A stretch of 33,287 bases of DNA. Origin: an uncultured Barnesiella sp. (GTDB taxonomy: Bacteria > Bacteroidota > Bacteroidia > Bacteroidales > Barnesiellaceae). Within the stretch, counting starts at the first letter, position 1, and each line of letters opens with the position of its first letter. The notes beneath the pieces were generated by a model, which was given only the letters and a program-made list of their open reading frames with translations, had not been told where the DNA came from and searched no databases. Below are positions 8,815 to 17,965 of this stretch, piece by piece. The translations under genes were made by a program, and so were the position numbers. The stretch lies in NCBI GenBank assembly GCA_944320995.1, contig CALUJQ010000032.1, positions 1 to 33,287 of the forward strand, read 5' to 3'.

Positions 8815-10164
8815 TCAACGGGCTATCAAAACCCAATCATTCCCTTTTCCTTGTGTAGGTGGAAGCGCCTCAAAGAGTTTTCCACCTTCTGCCTCTTTGT
8901 AGAAAAACCGCTCTCCGTCTCGCGGATTAAACCATTCCAGCCGCACTGCTTTTTCTTGCGCCCAATCGGGGAAAGCAACCGTCACCCCATGGCCGTGGGG
9001 CATATAGTAAAATGCATAATCCACACCGGCATAGGCCACGGCGTAATCGGCATCGGTCTGCCCGGGCGACACGATTAAACGCGGCATGGGAGCCCCGCCG
9101 AAAAAATCGACCGACTCGACCAGCCTCCTGAAATGAATCATATCGCCGGCTCCGGGCAAATCGAGACTTTCGTACCACGGTTTTTGCGCCTCGATCACAG
9201 GTTCGTGCCCGGGAGAATACATCTGCCACACTTCATTGCAACCATACGTATAACCGAAAGCTCCGCTGAATATGCTCTGATATAAAGTCATGCGCACATC
9301 AGAATCGTCGAACCGACCGTTTTCCGACTTGAAATCGATGGGAATATTCTCGTATCGAGGCTCCCCGTCCAACACAGGCTTCACCGGCTGTTTCTGCAAA
9401 TCGGGATACAACAATCGCCGATATATGGCATAATCGCATTGGGCATGGCCGCTTTGGAACATGTTGAAATCGAGCCACGGTTCTCCGTGAAACCAGAATG
9501 ACGACGAATGTTCGCCCTGCGGGTGATAGGTCATCAAATGCCGTCGGTCAAACTCTTTGATACCCTCGGCCATCGCTTTCCAAATGGCAAAATTCTTGCC
9601 TTCTCCACTGCGGTCACCCCCGATAATCCATATTATATTGGGCACATCGGCATAACGGCGTCCCAGCCATCGGCCGTATTCTCGGGCATTCGCTTCATCG
9701 AATATCTCGGGACCGGTCCCCCACTGCTTGTCCACCTTGTCGCCCCATGTGGGTAACAGCCCTACATAAAGGCCTTTCCCGGCAGCTATGGACAACACCC
9801 GATCGACCCATGCGAAATAGTCGGGCGAAGGCGTCAGCGGCGACCCATTGAGCAACGGACGGTTTATCGCCTCCTCCCCATCGAGTTCGGCCAAGATAAC
9901 GGTTTGAATCACCGTAAAACCCTTGCTCCGCCGATTCTCCATATACATTTCGGCCTGCCGCTCATCCAACCGATAAAGCAACTCCCACGCCGTGTCGCCC
10001 AAATAGAGGAACGGTGTGCCGTCGGCATGTTGCAGATACCGGCCATTGGGTGAGACTTGCAAATCGCCGTGCGAAAAATCGACCGATTTGCCTGTCAACC
10101 CCTCGGCTTGCACCGCAACGGCGAAAAGCCATGAGAGAAACAAGATGAATAGCCCGCGACGCAT
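8815..10164 (-). CDS. DUF4038 glycoside hydrolase, GH140-like (apiosidase-type)
   Basis: 449 residues with a cleavable Sec signal (about 1-20) and no lipobox. The N-terminal block LQVSPNGRYLQHADGTPFLY, followed by GDTAWELLYRL, is the DUF4038 hallmark. A TIM-barrel follows with IWIIGGDRSG (Asp184) and VLDGEPRYEN (Glu268) as likely catalytic acids. The tail (about 365-449) is the small beta domain annotated as a putative collagen-binding domain. The characterised GH140 member releases apiose from rhamnogalacturonan II, but DUF4038 proteins occur in many PULs and specificity cannot be read from sequence. It sits 7 bases after a GH5 gene, in the same operon. Confidence 0.82.
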   Translation of the reverse strand: MRRGLFILFLSWLFAVAVQAEGLTGKSVDFSHGDLQVSPNGRYLQHADGTPFLYLGDTAWELLYRLDERQAEMYMENRRSKGFTVIQTVILAELDGEEAINRPLLNGSPLTPSPDYFAWVDRVLSIAAGKGLYVGLLPTWGDKVDKQWGTGPEIFDEANAREYGRWLGRRYADVPNIIWIIGGDRSGEGKNFAIWKAMAEGIKEFDRRHLMTYHPQGEHSSSFWFHGEPWLDFNMFQSGHAQCDYAIYRRLLYPDLQKQPVKPVLDGEPRYENIPIDFKSENGRFDDSDVRMTLYQSIFSGAFGYTYGCNEVWQMYSPGHEPVIEAQKPWYESLDLPGAGDMIHFRRLVESVDFFGGAPMPRLIVSPGQTDADYAVAYAGVDYAFYYMPHGHGVTVAFPDWAQEKAVRLEWFNPRDGERFFYKEAEGGKLFEALPPTQGKGNDWVLIAR

Positions 10165-10171
10165 ATTTACT

Positions 10172-11197
10172 TTATTTTCGAGTCGTCAAATATTTACTTA
10201 CGACCTCCATTTGCGGACGGTCTTTCCCATCAACCGGAGTAATCGCCATAAACTCATCGCGAGGCCACCACGGGCCGGCAGCCCAATAGCACCCGTTTAT
10301 ATCGTTCTCCTGCAAATACGAGAGAAATTTATCCAGCACGGCATTCCAACGAGGATCGTTATCGGGGATTCCATACTCACCTACGATTCCTTCGAAATGG
10401 TTGGCCTGCAACCACTCTACAAACGGGCGTACCCGATCGACTCCCTTTTCGAGATAACACGAATCTTGGTCGTATGGGCGCTTATAAGTTCCCGAAGCAT
10501 CGGCATCGAAATAGACATGTGCCTCGAATGCCAACTTGCCGGCCGGGTCTTTCAAGTATTTGAGCGTGTCGCTGAGCTCCAACCAACGTTCGGCCGAACT
10601 CCAATGATTGCCGCCTACCATAATGCGGGTATCCATATCGACCGTACGAATGGAGTCGATACACAACTGTGCCATCTCGAACCATGTCGTACAGGAATCC
10701 AAGTCGTGCGGCTCGTTCATCAAGCCATACGCATAAATGTTGTCGAACGATTTGAATTCCGTGGCCAACGTTTTCCAAAACGAGGCCAGATGCTCGGGGG
10801 TCAAACCTCCGGTCCCGATAATCGTATGCTCTCCATTCATATAACGGCGACAATAGTTATGCAAATCGAGCAACACAACCATATCGCGCTCTGCGGCAGC
10901 CGTTACAAACGCCTTCATCTTGTCGAGATCATGACGGTTCAACTCGCCGTTCAACTCATATTGCAAACGTTCCCATTTAAAGGGGAAACGTATCAGTTTC
11001 AAACCATGGTCGTTCCAATAATCCAAATCGGAAGCCTCGGGATAGGTATAATCGGTATTATACACCCCCGGGAAATTCGACCCGAAATCGGCACAAGCCA
11101 TATTCACCCCATAGGGTTTTCCGACCGGCTGCCCGTTTTTCCCGGCACACCCGCCCAACAGCAGGGCCAACATACAGATAAAAGCTACTTGTTTCAT
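10172..11197 (-). CDS. GH5 endo-beta-glycanase lipoprotein (subfamily 5-like), probably periplasmic
   Basis: 341 residues. Lipoprotein signal LLLGGC with Cys17; the next residues (AGKNGQPVG) are not acidic, so no surface-export signal is evident. The GH5 barrel is clear: YGVNMACADFG at the start, LIRFPFKWERLQ, LLDLHNYCR, LMNEPH with acid Glu162, EAHVYFDADASGTY, and VGEYG with nucleophile Glu274. The FDADASGTY and NEPHD blocks recall GH5_5 endoglucanases of the Trichoderma EGII type. Likely action is on beta-1,4 glucosyl bonds, with glucomannan possible. It is a paralogue of the GH5 at 13792-14886, from which it is separated by the GH2 gene. Confidence 0.9.
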   Translation of the reverse strand: MKQVAFICMLALLLGGCAGKNGQPVGKPYGVNMACADFGSNFPGVYNTDYTYPEASDLDYWNDHGLKLIRFPFKWERLQYELNGELNRHDLDKMKAFVTAAAERDMVVLLDLHNYCRRYMNGEHTIIGTGGLTPEHLASFWKTLATEFKSFDNIYAYGLMNEPHDLDSCTTWFEMAQLCIDSIRTVDMDTRIMVGGNHWSSAERWLELSDTLKYLKDPAGKLAFEAHVYFDADASGTYKRPYDQDSCYLEKGVDRVRPFVEWLQANHFEGIVGEYGIPDNDPRWNAVLDKFLSYLQENDINGCYWAAGPWWPRDEFMAITPVDGKDRPQMEVVSKYLTTRK

Positions 11198-11211
11198 ATC
11201 TATCTATTTTT

Positions 11212-13785
11212 TCAATTTATATTCCAACCTTTTACAACTACGGGGGTATCGACATTGACCTCCACCGTATGCGACTCCCCGGGGGAAAGCCACAAATAAT
11301 TCTCCGATGCGATAAACTCATAGGCATGACCGGGCGATTCGACATATACTCCGATAGCAGGCAATTTTCCCGTATTGGTTAGGGTCACATTCCGGCCCTC
11401 CCGCTTCAAAACGACATCGGTACGGGGCATCGACATGATTACCCCCCGACGCACCTCGTAATTGGTAAAATAGTAATTACGGGCCAATCGGTCTCCCCCG
11501 GAAAACAGGTCAACCACAAAAAAGAGCATGGTCGATTTGGTTTGCAGCCGGGTCAAATCGAGAGTTCCCAACCGTTTTACCGTAGCGCCATCGCCTCGTC
11601 CCGCAAACTCACGGCATACGACACTATCCAAACGGTCGTTATATACCGTTACCGAAACCGTGTAGTCCTGTCCTTGCAATCGATTGTTATCATCGAGCAG
11701 GTAGAGCGGCAACGAGACCTCTTGACTCGCCAGATTGGTTCGGTCGAAAAGCAAAACACCGGTCAACGGAGCGAACGATTTCTGCACAAAATAATGTACC
11801 GGTTTGATAGCCCCGTAGTAATCGACACACGACCAAGAGAGACCCGGATAGTTGTCGTTCATCTTATAATAGAGCGCACCGGTCGTCTCGGGCCACATCG
11901 TGCGGGCGCGTTCCAACGTATGGCGCACCCCCACCACTTGTGCCAGTTGGGAGCCCGTGACAAACTCGGCCAATGTCGTGTCGGGCATGAAATAGCCCGA
12001 GTATTGCGACAGCTTTCCAAACTCGCCCATCGTCCCGAAAATAGGTGTGTGGTGGCGGAAATGCCCACCCTCGCGAGACGGCCATATCTCTTTCTCTTCG
12101 GCCAAATACCGCTCTACACTCTCGATATGCGGTAAAGAGGCAATCCCAAATTCACCCCAAAACGGAGAGGTCATATTCAGGTTATGATTCAGATGGGCAT
12201 CGTCCCACCAACAATTATAGTTGTGGTCGCTGCCTCCCCACGCCTCGCCCCGGTGGAACGGGCGGGTCCCGTCGAGCTCGAGGCTCAACCGGCCCATCAT
12301 ATCGATAGCCGGGCCAAAAGGCTTGTCCGATTCGTTACCGGCGCCCCACATCACCAGCGAGGGGTGGTTACGAATGCGTTTTGTATTACGCACGACCGTC
12401 TCTTGCAACATCTCGAAAGGCTGTGTATTGTGGCTGTTCCAAGCTGTGGGCCACTCTTGTATCACCATGATGCCGTACCGGTCGCACAGATCGTAAAAAT
12501 CGTCGGTCTCGGGCATGCCGCCGCCCCAAGCCCGCAACATCTGCACATGCTGGCTTTTGGCAATACCTAACAAACGGTCGTATCGGTCTCGCGAAAAATC
12601 CATCAACGCATCCATCGTACACCACCCCGTCCCTTTTACAAACATGGGCCGGCCGTTGACGACGAATGTCCAGTTGTAACGATCCTCACGCTCTCCCCCG
12701 GGGAAAGGAGCCATTTCGATGGTGCGTATCCCGAAGGTCGTCTCTTTCACGTCGGGACGCAACCCGTTACGGGGAAGGAACGACACGGTCATCGCATATA
12801 GATTCTGTTCTCCCCGATCGTTGGGCCACCAAAGGCGGGGATTCTCTATCGTAAAATCGAATGAAAGCTGTTCGGCTTTCTTCGACGAATTGATTTCATA
12901 TTCAAAATATTGGGGCTCGCCCTCGAAATTTCGGGGAGCGACCGCAATTTGCAATTTACCCTTTATGGGAACACTCACTTGGCGGAGTGTCACGACCAAC
13001 CGCATATCACCATCCAGTGTACGGGTCGAGACAAAGGGCGACTCTATTTCTACCGGAGCCTCGGCAATCAGTTTCACCGTGCGCCAGATTCCCAATGCGG
13101 GGATTTGGGCATAATGCCAACCATAGACACAGTTGAACACCACGGTATATTTCCAACTCTCGTTGGCATTGGGAGGCCAATTCCCTAAAAACATTTGGGG
13201 AATCGGGTCGAGTTTCACCACGAGGGTGTTCTCTTTTTTCAAATATCTCTTCACCGGGAAGTCGGGGCCACCGAACATGCCTTCGTGTGTTCCCAATTCA
13301 TGTCCGTTCAACCACACGGTACAGCGATTGGCCACGCCACCGAAGGAAAGAACCGGATTTGCAGGCAGTTGGTCCAACGAAAAGTCTTTGCGGAACCACC
13401 ACGTCTTATAACTCTGTTTTTCGGCTATCGAATCATTTTGCCCGATATAGGGATCGGGTATAACCCCATTCGCCACCAGTGCCGTATGCACACTTCCCGG
13501 AACGACAGCCGCCATGGCATCGTCCCAACTTTGCCCCAAGCGAGAGTTTTCGTCTCCCCCTTCGGCCATCAACCATGTCCCGTCGAGGACCAACTCAGCG
13601 GGCTCATCTGCCGGCTCGATTGCTTTTACCGGCGACAAAGCGATGCCGGGTAAATCGGAAAGCACATACTTTGCAGCAAAACTATCGCGATCGATTTTGT
13701 CCAAGGATTTCCCGTTGGAAGCGGGAAATCCTGACAAAATAGCGAATAACGCAAGAGTGCTTGTGACAAATCTTTTCATCATCAT
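11212..13785 (-). CDS. GH2 beta-mannosidase
   Basis: 857 residues with an N-terminal signal peptide (about 1-25), so probably periplasmic. GH2 domain order is visible: sugar-binding jelly roll (about 65-240, with VWLNGHELGTHEGMF), immunoglobulin-like domain (about 245-355), then the barrel with VKGTGWCTMDAL, LRAWGGGMPE, WGAGNESD (acid/base Glu485) and PFWGEFG (nucleophile Glu545), then C-terminal beta domains. The HEGMF and GGGMPE blocks favour beta-mannosidase over beta-galactosidase or glucuronidase. It would release beta-mannose from the non-reducing end of imported manno-oligosaccharides. Three successive ATGs stand at 13785, 13782 and 13779; the outermost is given. It starts 6 bases after the upstream GH5 stop. 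Confidence 0.9.
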   Translation of the reverse strand: MMMKRFVTSTLALFAILSGFPASNGKSLDKIDRDSFAAKYVLSDLPGIALSPVKAIEPADEPAELVLDGTWLMAEGGDENSRLGQSWDDAMAAVVPGSVHTALVANGVIPDPYIGQNDSIAEKQSYKTWWFRKDFSLDQLPANPVLSFGGVANRCTVWLNGHELGTHEGMFGGPDFPVKRYLKKENTLVVKLDPIPQMFLGNWPPNANESWKYTVVFNCVYGWHYAQIPALGIWRTVKLIAEAPVEIESPFVSTRTLDGDMRLVVTLRQVSVPIKGKLQIAVAPRNFEGEPQYFEYEINSSKKAEQLSFDFTIENPRLWWPNDRGEQNLYAMTVSFLPRNGLRPDVKETTFGIRTIEMAPFPGGEREDRYNWTFVVNGRPMFVKGTGWCTMDALMDFSRDRYDRLLGIAKSQHVQMLRAWGGGMPETDDFYDLCDRYGIMVIQEWPTAWNSHNTQPFEMLQETVVRNTKRIRNHPSLVMWGAGNESDKPFGPAIDMMGRLSLELDGTRPFHRGEAWGGSDHNYNCWWDDAHLNHNLNMTSPFWGEFGIASLPHIESVERYLAEEKEIWPSREGGHFRHHTPIFGTMGEFGKLSQYSGYFMPDTTLAEFVTGSQLAQVVGVRHTLERARTMWPETTGALYYKMNDNYPGLSWSCVDYYGAIKPVHYFVQKSFAPLTGVLLFDRTNLASQEVSLPLYLLDDNNRLQGQDYTVSVTVYNDRLDSVVCREFAGRGDGATVKRLGTLDLTRLQTKSTMLFFVVDLFSGGDRLARNYYFTNYEVRRGVIMSMPRTDVVLKREGRNVTLTNTGKLPAIGVYVESPGHAYEFIASENYLWLSPGESHTVEVNVDTPVVVKGWNIN

Positions 13786-13791
13786 ACAACA

Positions 13792-14886
13792 TCAATAAAT
13801 TTGTACCGTAGTCTTATACTTCAACAAAGTCTCCAATTGTGGACGATCTACCGTATAGTTGTCGGTGGGCTGAACCGCCAATTTATAATCTCCCCAGCGA
13901 GGGCCGGCCGACCAATAGGTGCCGTTCACCCCATTCTCTTGCAGATATTTCAAAGCGGCATCGAGTACGTCTAACCAACGGCCGTCGTCATCGGGCACAC
14001 CATACTCGCCCACAAAACCACGCTTGTTATTCTCTTTGAGCCACTCTACAAAAGGCCTCAAACGCGCAACACCCGTTTGCGTGGTAGCGCCGTCTTCATC
14101 GTAAGATTTGGTGTAGTTGCCCGTAGCATCGGAATCGAAATAGACGTGGGCTTGGAAAATCATATTGTTACAGGGATCGACCAAATTTTTCAGGTCGTTG
14201 CTCACCTCTTTCCAACGGCTGGCCGAGCTATATTCGTTACCGCTGATCACCAACATGGTCTCGGTATCGACCTCGCGAATGGCGTTGATACAAGCTTGTG
14301 CGATGGTCTCCCACGGCGTTGTGCGCAACATGCTGTAAGGCTCGTTCATGATGTCGTATCCCCAAATACATTTGTAATCCTTAAATTCGAGAGCCAGTTT
14401 TTGCCACACGTCGCAGAAGTTATCGACCGTACACTGGGCGTTGCCGATAATAACGAACTGGTTGTCATCGGAATTCGTGCCGTTGGAATAGACGCAATAG
14501 CGGCCGAAGTTGTGCATATCGAGCAAGACTTTCATGTTCAAGTCCTCGGCGGCTTGCACAAATTCTTTCATCTTGGCCAACTCCGTGGCGATAAGCGGCC
14601 CGTTCATTTCGCTTTGGATACGCTCCCAACGGAACGGGAAACGAATCATGCGCAATCCCTTTTCCTTGAAATACTCCAAATCTTTTTTCGTGGGATAGCC
14701 ATAGTGCGTACCATCGACGCCGGGATATACGTTACCAAACTCGGCACCCGACATATTTACCCCGAAATACTCGGTATGTTCGGTTCCGCCTCCATTGCCT
14801 CCGTCTCCTCCGGGGCCATCTTCATTCCCGCAAGAGGTCATCAATACGGCTGCAAAAACAAATGTCAAAATCTTTTTAATCTCCAT
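13792..14886 (-). CDS. GH5 endo-beta-glycanase lipoprotein (subfamily 5-like), probably cell-surface
   Basis: 364 residues. Lipobox LMTSC (Cys19) is followed by acidic GNED and then a glycine-rich linker to about residue 35, the pattern of a lipoprotein exported to the outer surface in Bacteroidota. The barrel starts at YFGVNMSGAEFG. Catalytic residues are Glu182 in MNEPY and Glu294 in VGEYG; AHVYFDSDATGNY matches the paralogue at 10172-11197. A short insertion around YSNGTNSDDNQ (133-143) next to the active-site face is absent from the paralogue, and NEPH has become NEPY. Surface location suggests it makes the first cuts in the polymer. It is the first gene after the intergenic hairpin at 14915-14956. 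Confidence 0.9.
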   Translation of the reverse strand: MEIKKILTFVFAAVLMTSCGNEDGPGGDGGNGGGTEHTEYFGVNMSGAEFGNVYPGVDGTHYGYPTKKDLEYFKEKGLRMIRFPFRWERIQSEMNGPLIATELAKMKEFVQAAEDLNMKVLLDMHNFGRYCVYSNGTNSDDNQFVIIGNAQCTVDNFCDVWQKLALEFKDYKCIWGYDIMNEPYSMLRTTPWETIAQACINAIREVDTETMLVISGNEYSSASRWKEVSNDLKNLVDPCNNMIFQAHVYFDSDATGNYTKSYDEDGATTQTGVARLRPFVEWLKENNKRGFVGEYGVPDDDGRWLDVLDAALKYLQENGVNGTYWSAGPRWGDYKLAVQPTDNYTVDRPQLETLLKYKTTVQIY

Positions 14887-14914
14887 AGAAACAAATAGTG
14901 TATAGTTTATTAAA

Positions 14915-14956
14915 GTTATAAGCCGGGGCCGGGTAACGCCCGACCCGGCTTATAAC
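14915..14956 (-). terminator. Large intergenic hairpin between the binding-protein gene and the hydrolase genes of the PUL
   Basis: Outer arms 14915-14927 and 14944-14956 are perfect 13-base complements (GTTATAAGCCGGG and its partner). An inner CGGG/CCCG pair (14930-14933, 14939-14942) extends the structure. On the minus strand only a short TTTAAT follows. It sits in the one wide gap (82 bases) inside the operon, exactly between susCD-SGBP and the hydrolases, where a partial terminator or 3' end stabiliser would give the uptake genes higher mRNA levels. Confidence 0.65.
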
Positions 14957-14968
14957 GGTTGGTTATTC

Positions 14969-16165
14969 TCAGCCTATTTTTTTAGAAAACCGGAAGTTGC
15001 ACATGCTAATATCGAAATCCATGGCATCGGTGGGCGTAAATACAATTTTCCACGCGGTATTATCCGGTGCCGGGGTGCAAGATGAAGGAAGGATCGTATT
15101 CTCGCTTACCGACTCCAAGCCTATGCGCATGGTCTGCCAGCCGCCATAGGTGTTAACCGGGATTCCGCTCGCACCGGGCATCCACATGTAATCGCCCAAA
15201 GCTATCCGCGTAGTCGAACCCAGAGGGTACGAAGCGTTCGTGCAAACCTCGAAGCACAGGTTATATGCCGCAGGATCGGCAACCACCTCGGCCGGCACTT
15301 GAATGTAGCCTGCCCACAGTACCATCCAACCCCAAGCTCCCACATTTCCGTGGAAACGAACATATTTCATACCTTCGTTCAACGGTTCGGGATAACCTTC
15401 GCCTTCGGTCCCATCGCACAAGAAGTTGAGGGTACAATCGGGGAACTGGCTGGAATGGGTAAACGCTCCATAACCCGGCCAATCGTTAAAGTTGAAGATT
15501 TGGTGCCCGGGGTTCATATACGGGATAGCCACAGGCTCGGTCATCTCCCCACCCTTAATAGTAAGGTCGGTATTGGGCTGGGCATTGGCAGGGATTTGCA
15601 ACGTAATATCAGAGCGGGTAGCGTCGATTACGGTGCAGAGCGAATTTCCAATACGCACATCGGCCTGCTCGACAGTAATACCGTAAAGGTCGAAGTTGTC
15701 ACCCGAAATTACCGTCGTATCGCCGGGATTGGTAAACTCATTTTGCAAACCATCGATTTTCAATGCCGGAATCGATACCGTGAAGTGTTTCGATACCGAG
15801 CCGTTCTTGGTTGTGATGTAAAGGCTGTCGGTCACCTCTCCCGGCAACTGGCGGGGCACAGGAGCCAACAACATGTCGTAACGCGCGTAAATCTCTTTGG
15901 GGTCAACCTCCACATCATTGAATTTGACCGACAACACATTGCCGAGGTTTTTACCCTCGATACGCACCATATCCTCAAAATTGGCACCATCGACTTCAAA
16001 CTCTTTATCGTTGGCCAGCACAATTTTCGTAATCTCAGGAGCCCCGTTGGAAGGAATATCGTCTTTTGCTTTAAGCTCTTCCACTTCAACAATGTCCTGA
16101 CAGGCGGAAAAGGCAAACAGCATTGCCGCCCACGCAGCCATATATTTTATATTTTTCATTTTCAT
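14969..16165 (-). CDS. Surface glycan-binding protein (SGBP, SusE/F-position) with tandem TIG-type domains
   Basis: 398 residues. Lipoprotein signal ending AFSAC (about Cys21) followed by acidic QDIVEVEE, so probably surface exposed. Two IPT/TIG-like Ig domains are visible (about 43-131 and 134-215; GAPEITKIVLAND, IEGKNLGNVLSVKFNDVEV, ISGDNFDLYGITVEQADV). A C-terminal domain (about 220-398) is rich in aromatic residues (FNFNDWPGYGAF, GNVGAWGWMVLWAGYIQV), typical of SGBP-B polymer-binding domains. It has no catalytic motif. It lies 22 bases after susD and would capture the polysaccharide next to the SusCD transporter. Exact ligand unknown; the tryptophans suggest a flat beta-glycan platform. 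Confidence 0.88.
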   Translation of the reverse strand: MKMKNIKYMAAWAAMLFAFSACQDIVEVEELKAKDDIPSNGAPEITKIVLANDKEFEVDGANFEDMVRIEGKNLGNVLSVKFNDVEVDPKEIYARYDMLLAPVPRQLPGEVTDSLYITTKNGSVSKHFTVSIPALKIDGLQNEFTNPGDTTVISGDNFDLYGITVEQADVRIGNSLCTVIDATRSDITLQIPANAQPNTDLTIKGGEMTEPVAIPYMNPGHQIFNFNDWPGYGAFTHSSQFPDCTLNFLCDGTEGEGYPEPLNEGMKYVRFHGNVGAWGWMVLWAGYIQVPAEVVADPAAYNLCFEVCTNASYPLGSTTRIALGDYMWMPGASGIPVNTYGGWQTMRIGLESVSENTILPSSCTPAPDNTAWKIVFTPTDAMDFDISMCNFRFSKKIG

Positions 16166-16187
16166 TGTTTTTTTCGGTTATATACTA

Positions 16188-17954
16188 TTAACTCCAACCG
16201 GGATTGTTGCCGGTAATTGCTTGGTTCGTGAGGACTTCGAGCGTAGGTATGGGGAAGAGTAGGTGTTTCTCGGAACGGCTCTTCACGTTTCCGCACACGT
16301 CGGTACCGCCCAATGCGTTCATCGCTTGCAAGTAAATGCCCCAGCGAATCAAGTCCCAACGGCGGTCGCCCTCCAAAGCGAGTTCCATGGCGCGCTCTTC
16401 CAAGATAGCCGAACGCAAAGCCGATTTGGACGAATAATTTTCAAGTTGGCGCGGCGTAGCATTGCTTCTCTCGCGCACGTCGTTGAGCAAATCGATAGCC
16501 TCTTGGTTAGCCCCTTTCAACTCGTTCGAAGCCTCGGCCAAGATCAAAATCACATCGGCATAGCGCAAGAAGGGATAGTTGGCGTCGGTACGTTGCAGGG
16601 TTTGGTCGGTGACTTGCTGGCTGTATTTCGTCGTGAAGGCGAAGAACTGCTCCGAACCACCCTCGTCGCAACGCCAGCCGGCGGTTACCTCGGGATTGTC
16701 GAACGGAGCTTCGCGGTTCGTTACCATTTGTTGCCACTTACCGAAGTTCGGGAAGTAGGAACCACCGCCCCAACTCGTATCGGAACCTTCGCGAATCCAG
16801 CAGTGCAACACGCCTTTGTCCACCCGGTAATCGTCCTCTTCGAAGAGGAGGTACCAGTGCTTGCTGTTACCCACCGTCATACTGTTTTCAATATGCCCGG
16901 CTTCGTTTGTCATACCGCTGTAATGGTAGGTGAAGAGGGTTCCGTACAACTCGTCGCCCGAGCGGGATTGCAGGCTGAACAGATGTTCGCTACACGTTTT
17001 GCCGCTGGGAGACCAGATCAAATCGTATGCCTCCAATTGGTGAGTGCCGTAAACACCCTCTTTCACATCTTTGGCTACATCGTAGGCCAGTTGATAATAC
17101 TCTTGCGAATCGAACGACTCGTAACCGGCCACTTGGTCTTTCTTGAAATCCATAGGTACCGGCTCGGTATATACCTTTGTATTGGTACCGTTGATATTCT
17201 GCATCGTAAATTGAGGCCCGGTTTTCACCGTTACGATTTCACCATCGGGGAGGGCTGCCGAAGCAATCGTCGCATACACTTTGGCCAACAGGCCGGCAGC
17301 CGAAGCGGCGCACACACGGCCTGCTTGGAAATTGGCGTCGGTGTTTTTATAAAGCATGTCTTTGGCATCGGACAACAACGGAATGATGGTTTGCGTATAT
17401 ACATCTTTGATAGGAATACGAGGACTACCCGTATATTGTTGCGACTGGTTTACGCTTACCGAATAAACCGGTATGTCGCCATAGGCGCGCACCAGCATGA
17501 AATAGGCCCAAGCTTTCAAGAAATAGCATTCACCCAGCACATTGTTGCGATGCTCGGGAGTGAGGTTCTGCATTTCGTTGATTCGCTCGATAGCCTCATT
17601 GGCCCGGTTAATCACCGAGTACATACCCGTCCACACCACGTCGCAGTGGTTGTTCGAGCCTTGGAAGTTACCGTTACCGAATTGGTCGAACTGCCAAGTG
17701 GCACCCGACACATAGTCACAATCGTAGTCAAAAGGTCGAGGCATATTCCCATAACGGAACATGGAGGAGTGCAACGTTTCGTACACGCCGGTCGTCCACA
17801 TATCGGCACCGTCGTCGGAATCGGGCACATCGTCGGGAGAGATAAAGTCGTAGGGTTTTTCTTCGAGCATATCTTCGCACGAAGTGAAGACCGGCGCTGT
17901 CGCCATCGCCAACCCCAACAAGGTCACATATATCGATAATCTTTTCTTTTTCAT
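16188..17954 (-). CDS. SusD-like outer-membrane glycan-binding lipoprotein (RagB/SusD family)
   Basis: 588 residues. Lipobox FTSC (Cys26) is followed by EDMLEEKPYDF, the acidic export signal plus the conserved SusD N-terminal motif. The TPR-bearing helical part includes WTGMYSVINRANEAIERI and GECYFLKAWAYFMLVRAYGDIPVY; the C-terminus has RYADVILILAEASNEL and RWDLIRWGIYLQAMNALGG, all standard family landmarks. SusD forms the hinged lid of the SusC channel and presents oligosaccharides to it. It starts 11 bases after the susC stop, so the pair is co-transcribed. Confidence 0.96.
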   Translation of the reverse strand: MKKKRLSIYVTLLGLAMATAPVFTSCEDMLEEKPYDFISPDDVPDSDDGADMWTTGVYETLHSSMFRYGNMPRPFDYDCDYVSGATWQFDQFGNGNFQGSNNHCDVVWTGMYSVINRANEAIERINEMQNLTPEHRNNVLGECYFLKAWAYFMLVRAYGDIPVYSVSVNQSQQYTGSPRIPIKDVYTQTIIPLLSDAKDMLYKNTDANFQAGRVCAASAAGLLAKVYATIASAALPDGEIVTVKTGPQFTMQNINGTNTKVYTEPVPMDFKKDQVAGYESFDSQEYYQLAYDVAKDVKEGVYGTHQLEAYDLIWSPSGKTCSEHLFSLQSRSGDELYGTLFTYHYSGMTNEAGHIENSMTVGNSKHWYLLFEEDDYRVDKGVLHCWIREGSDTSWGGGSYFPNFGKWQQMVTNREAPFDNPEVTAGWRCDEGGSEQFFAFTTKYSQQVTDQTLQRTDANYPFLRYADVILILAEASNELKGANQEAIDLLNDVRERSNATPRQLENYSSKSALRSAILEERAMELALEGDRRWDLIRWGIYLQAMNALGGTDVCGNVKSRSEKHLLFPIPTLEVLTNQAITGNNPGWS

Positions 17955-17965
17955 TGTTTTGCGGA

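Noticed and set aside
16263..17939. 558-codon + strand frame opposite susD
   Set aside because: The SusD protein on the minus strand explains the region fully.
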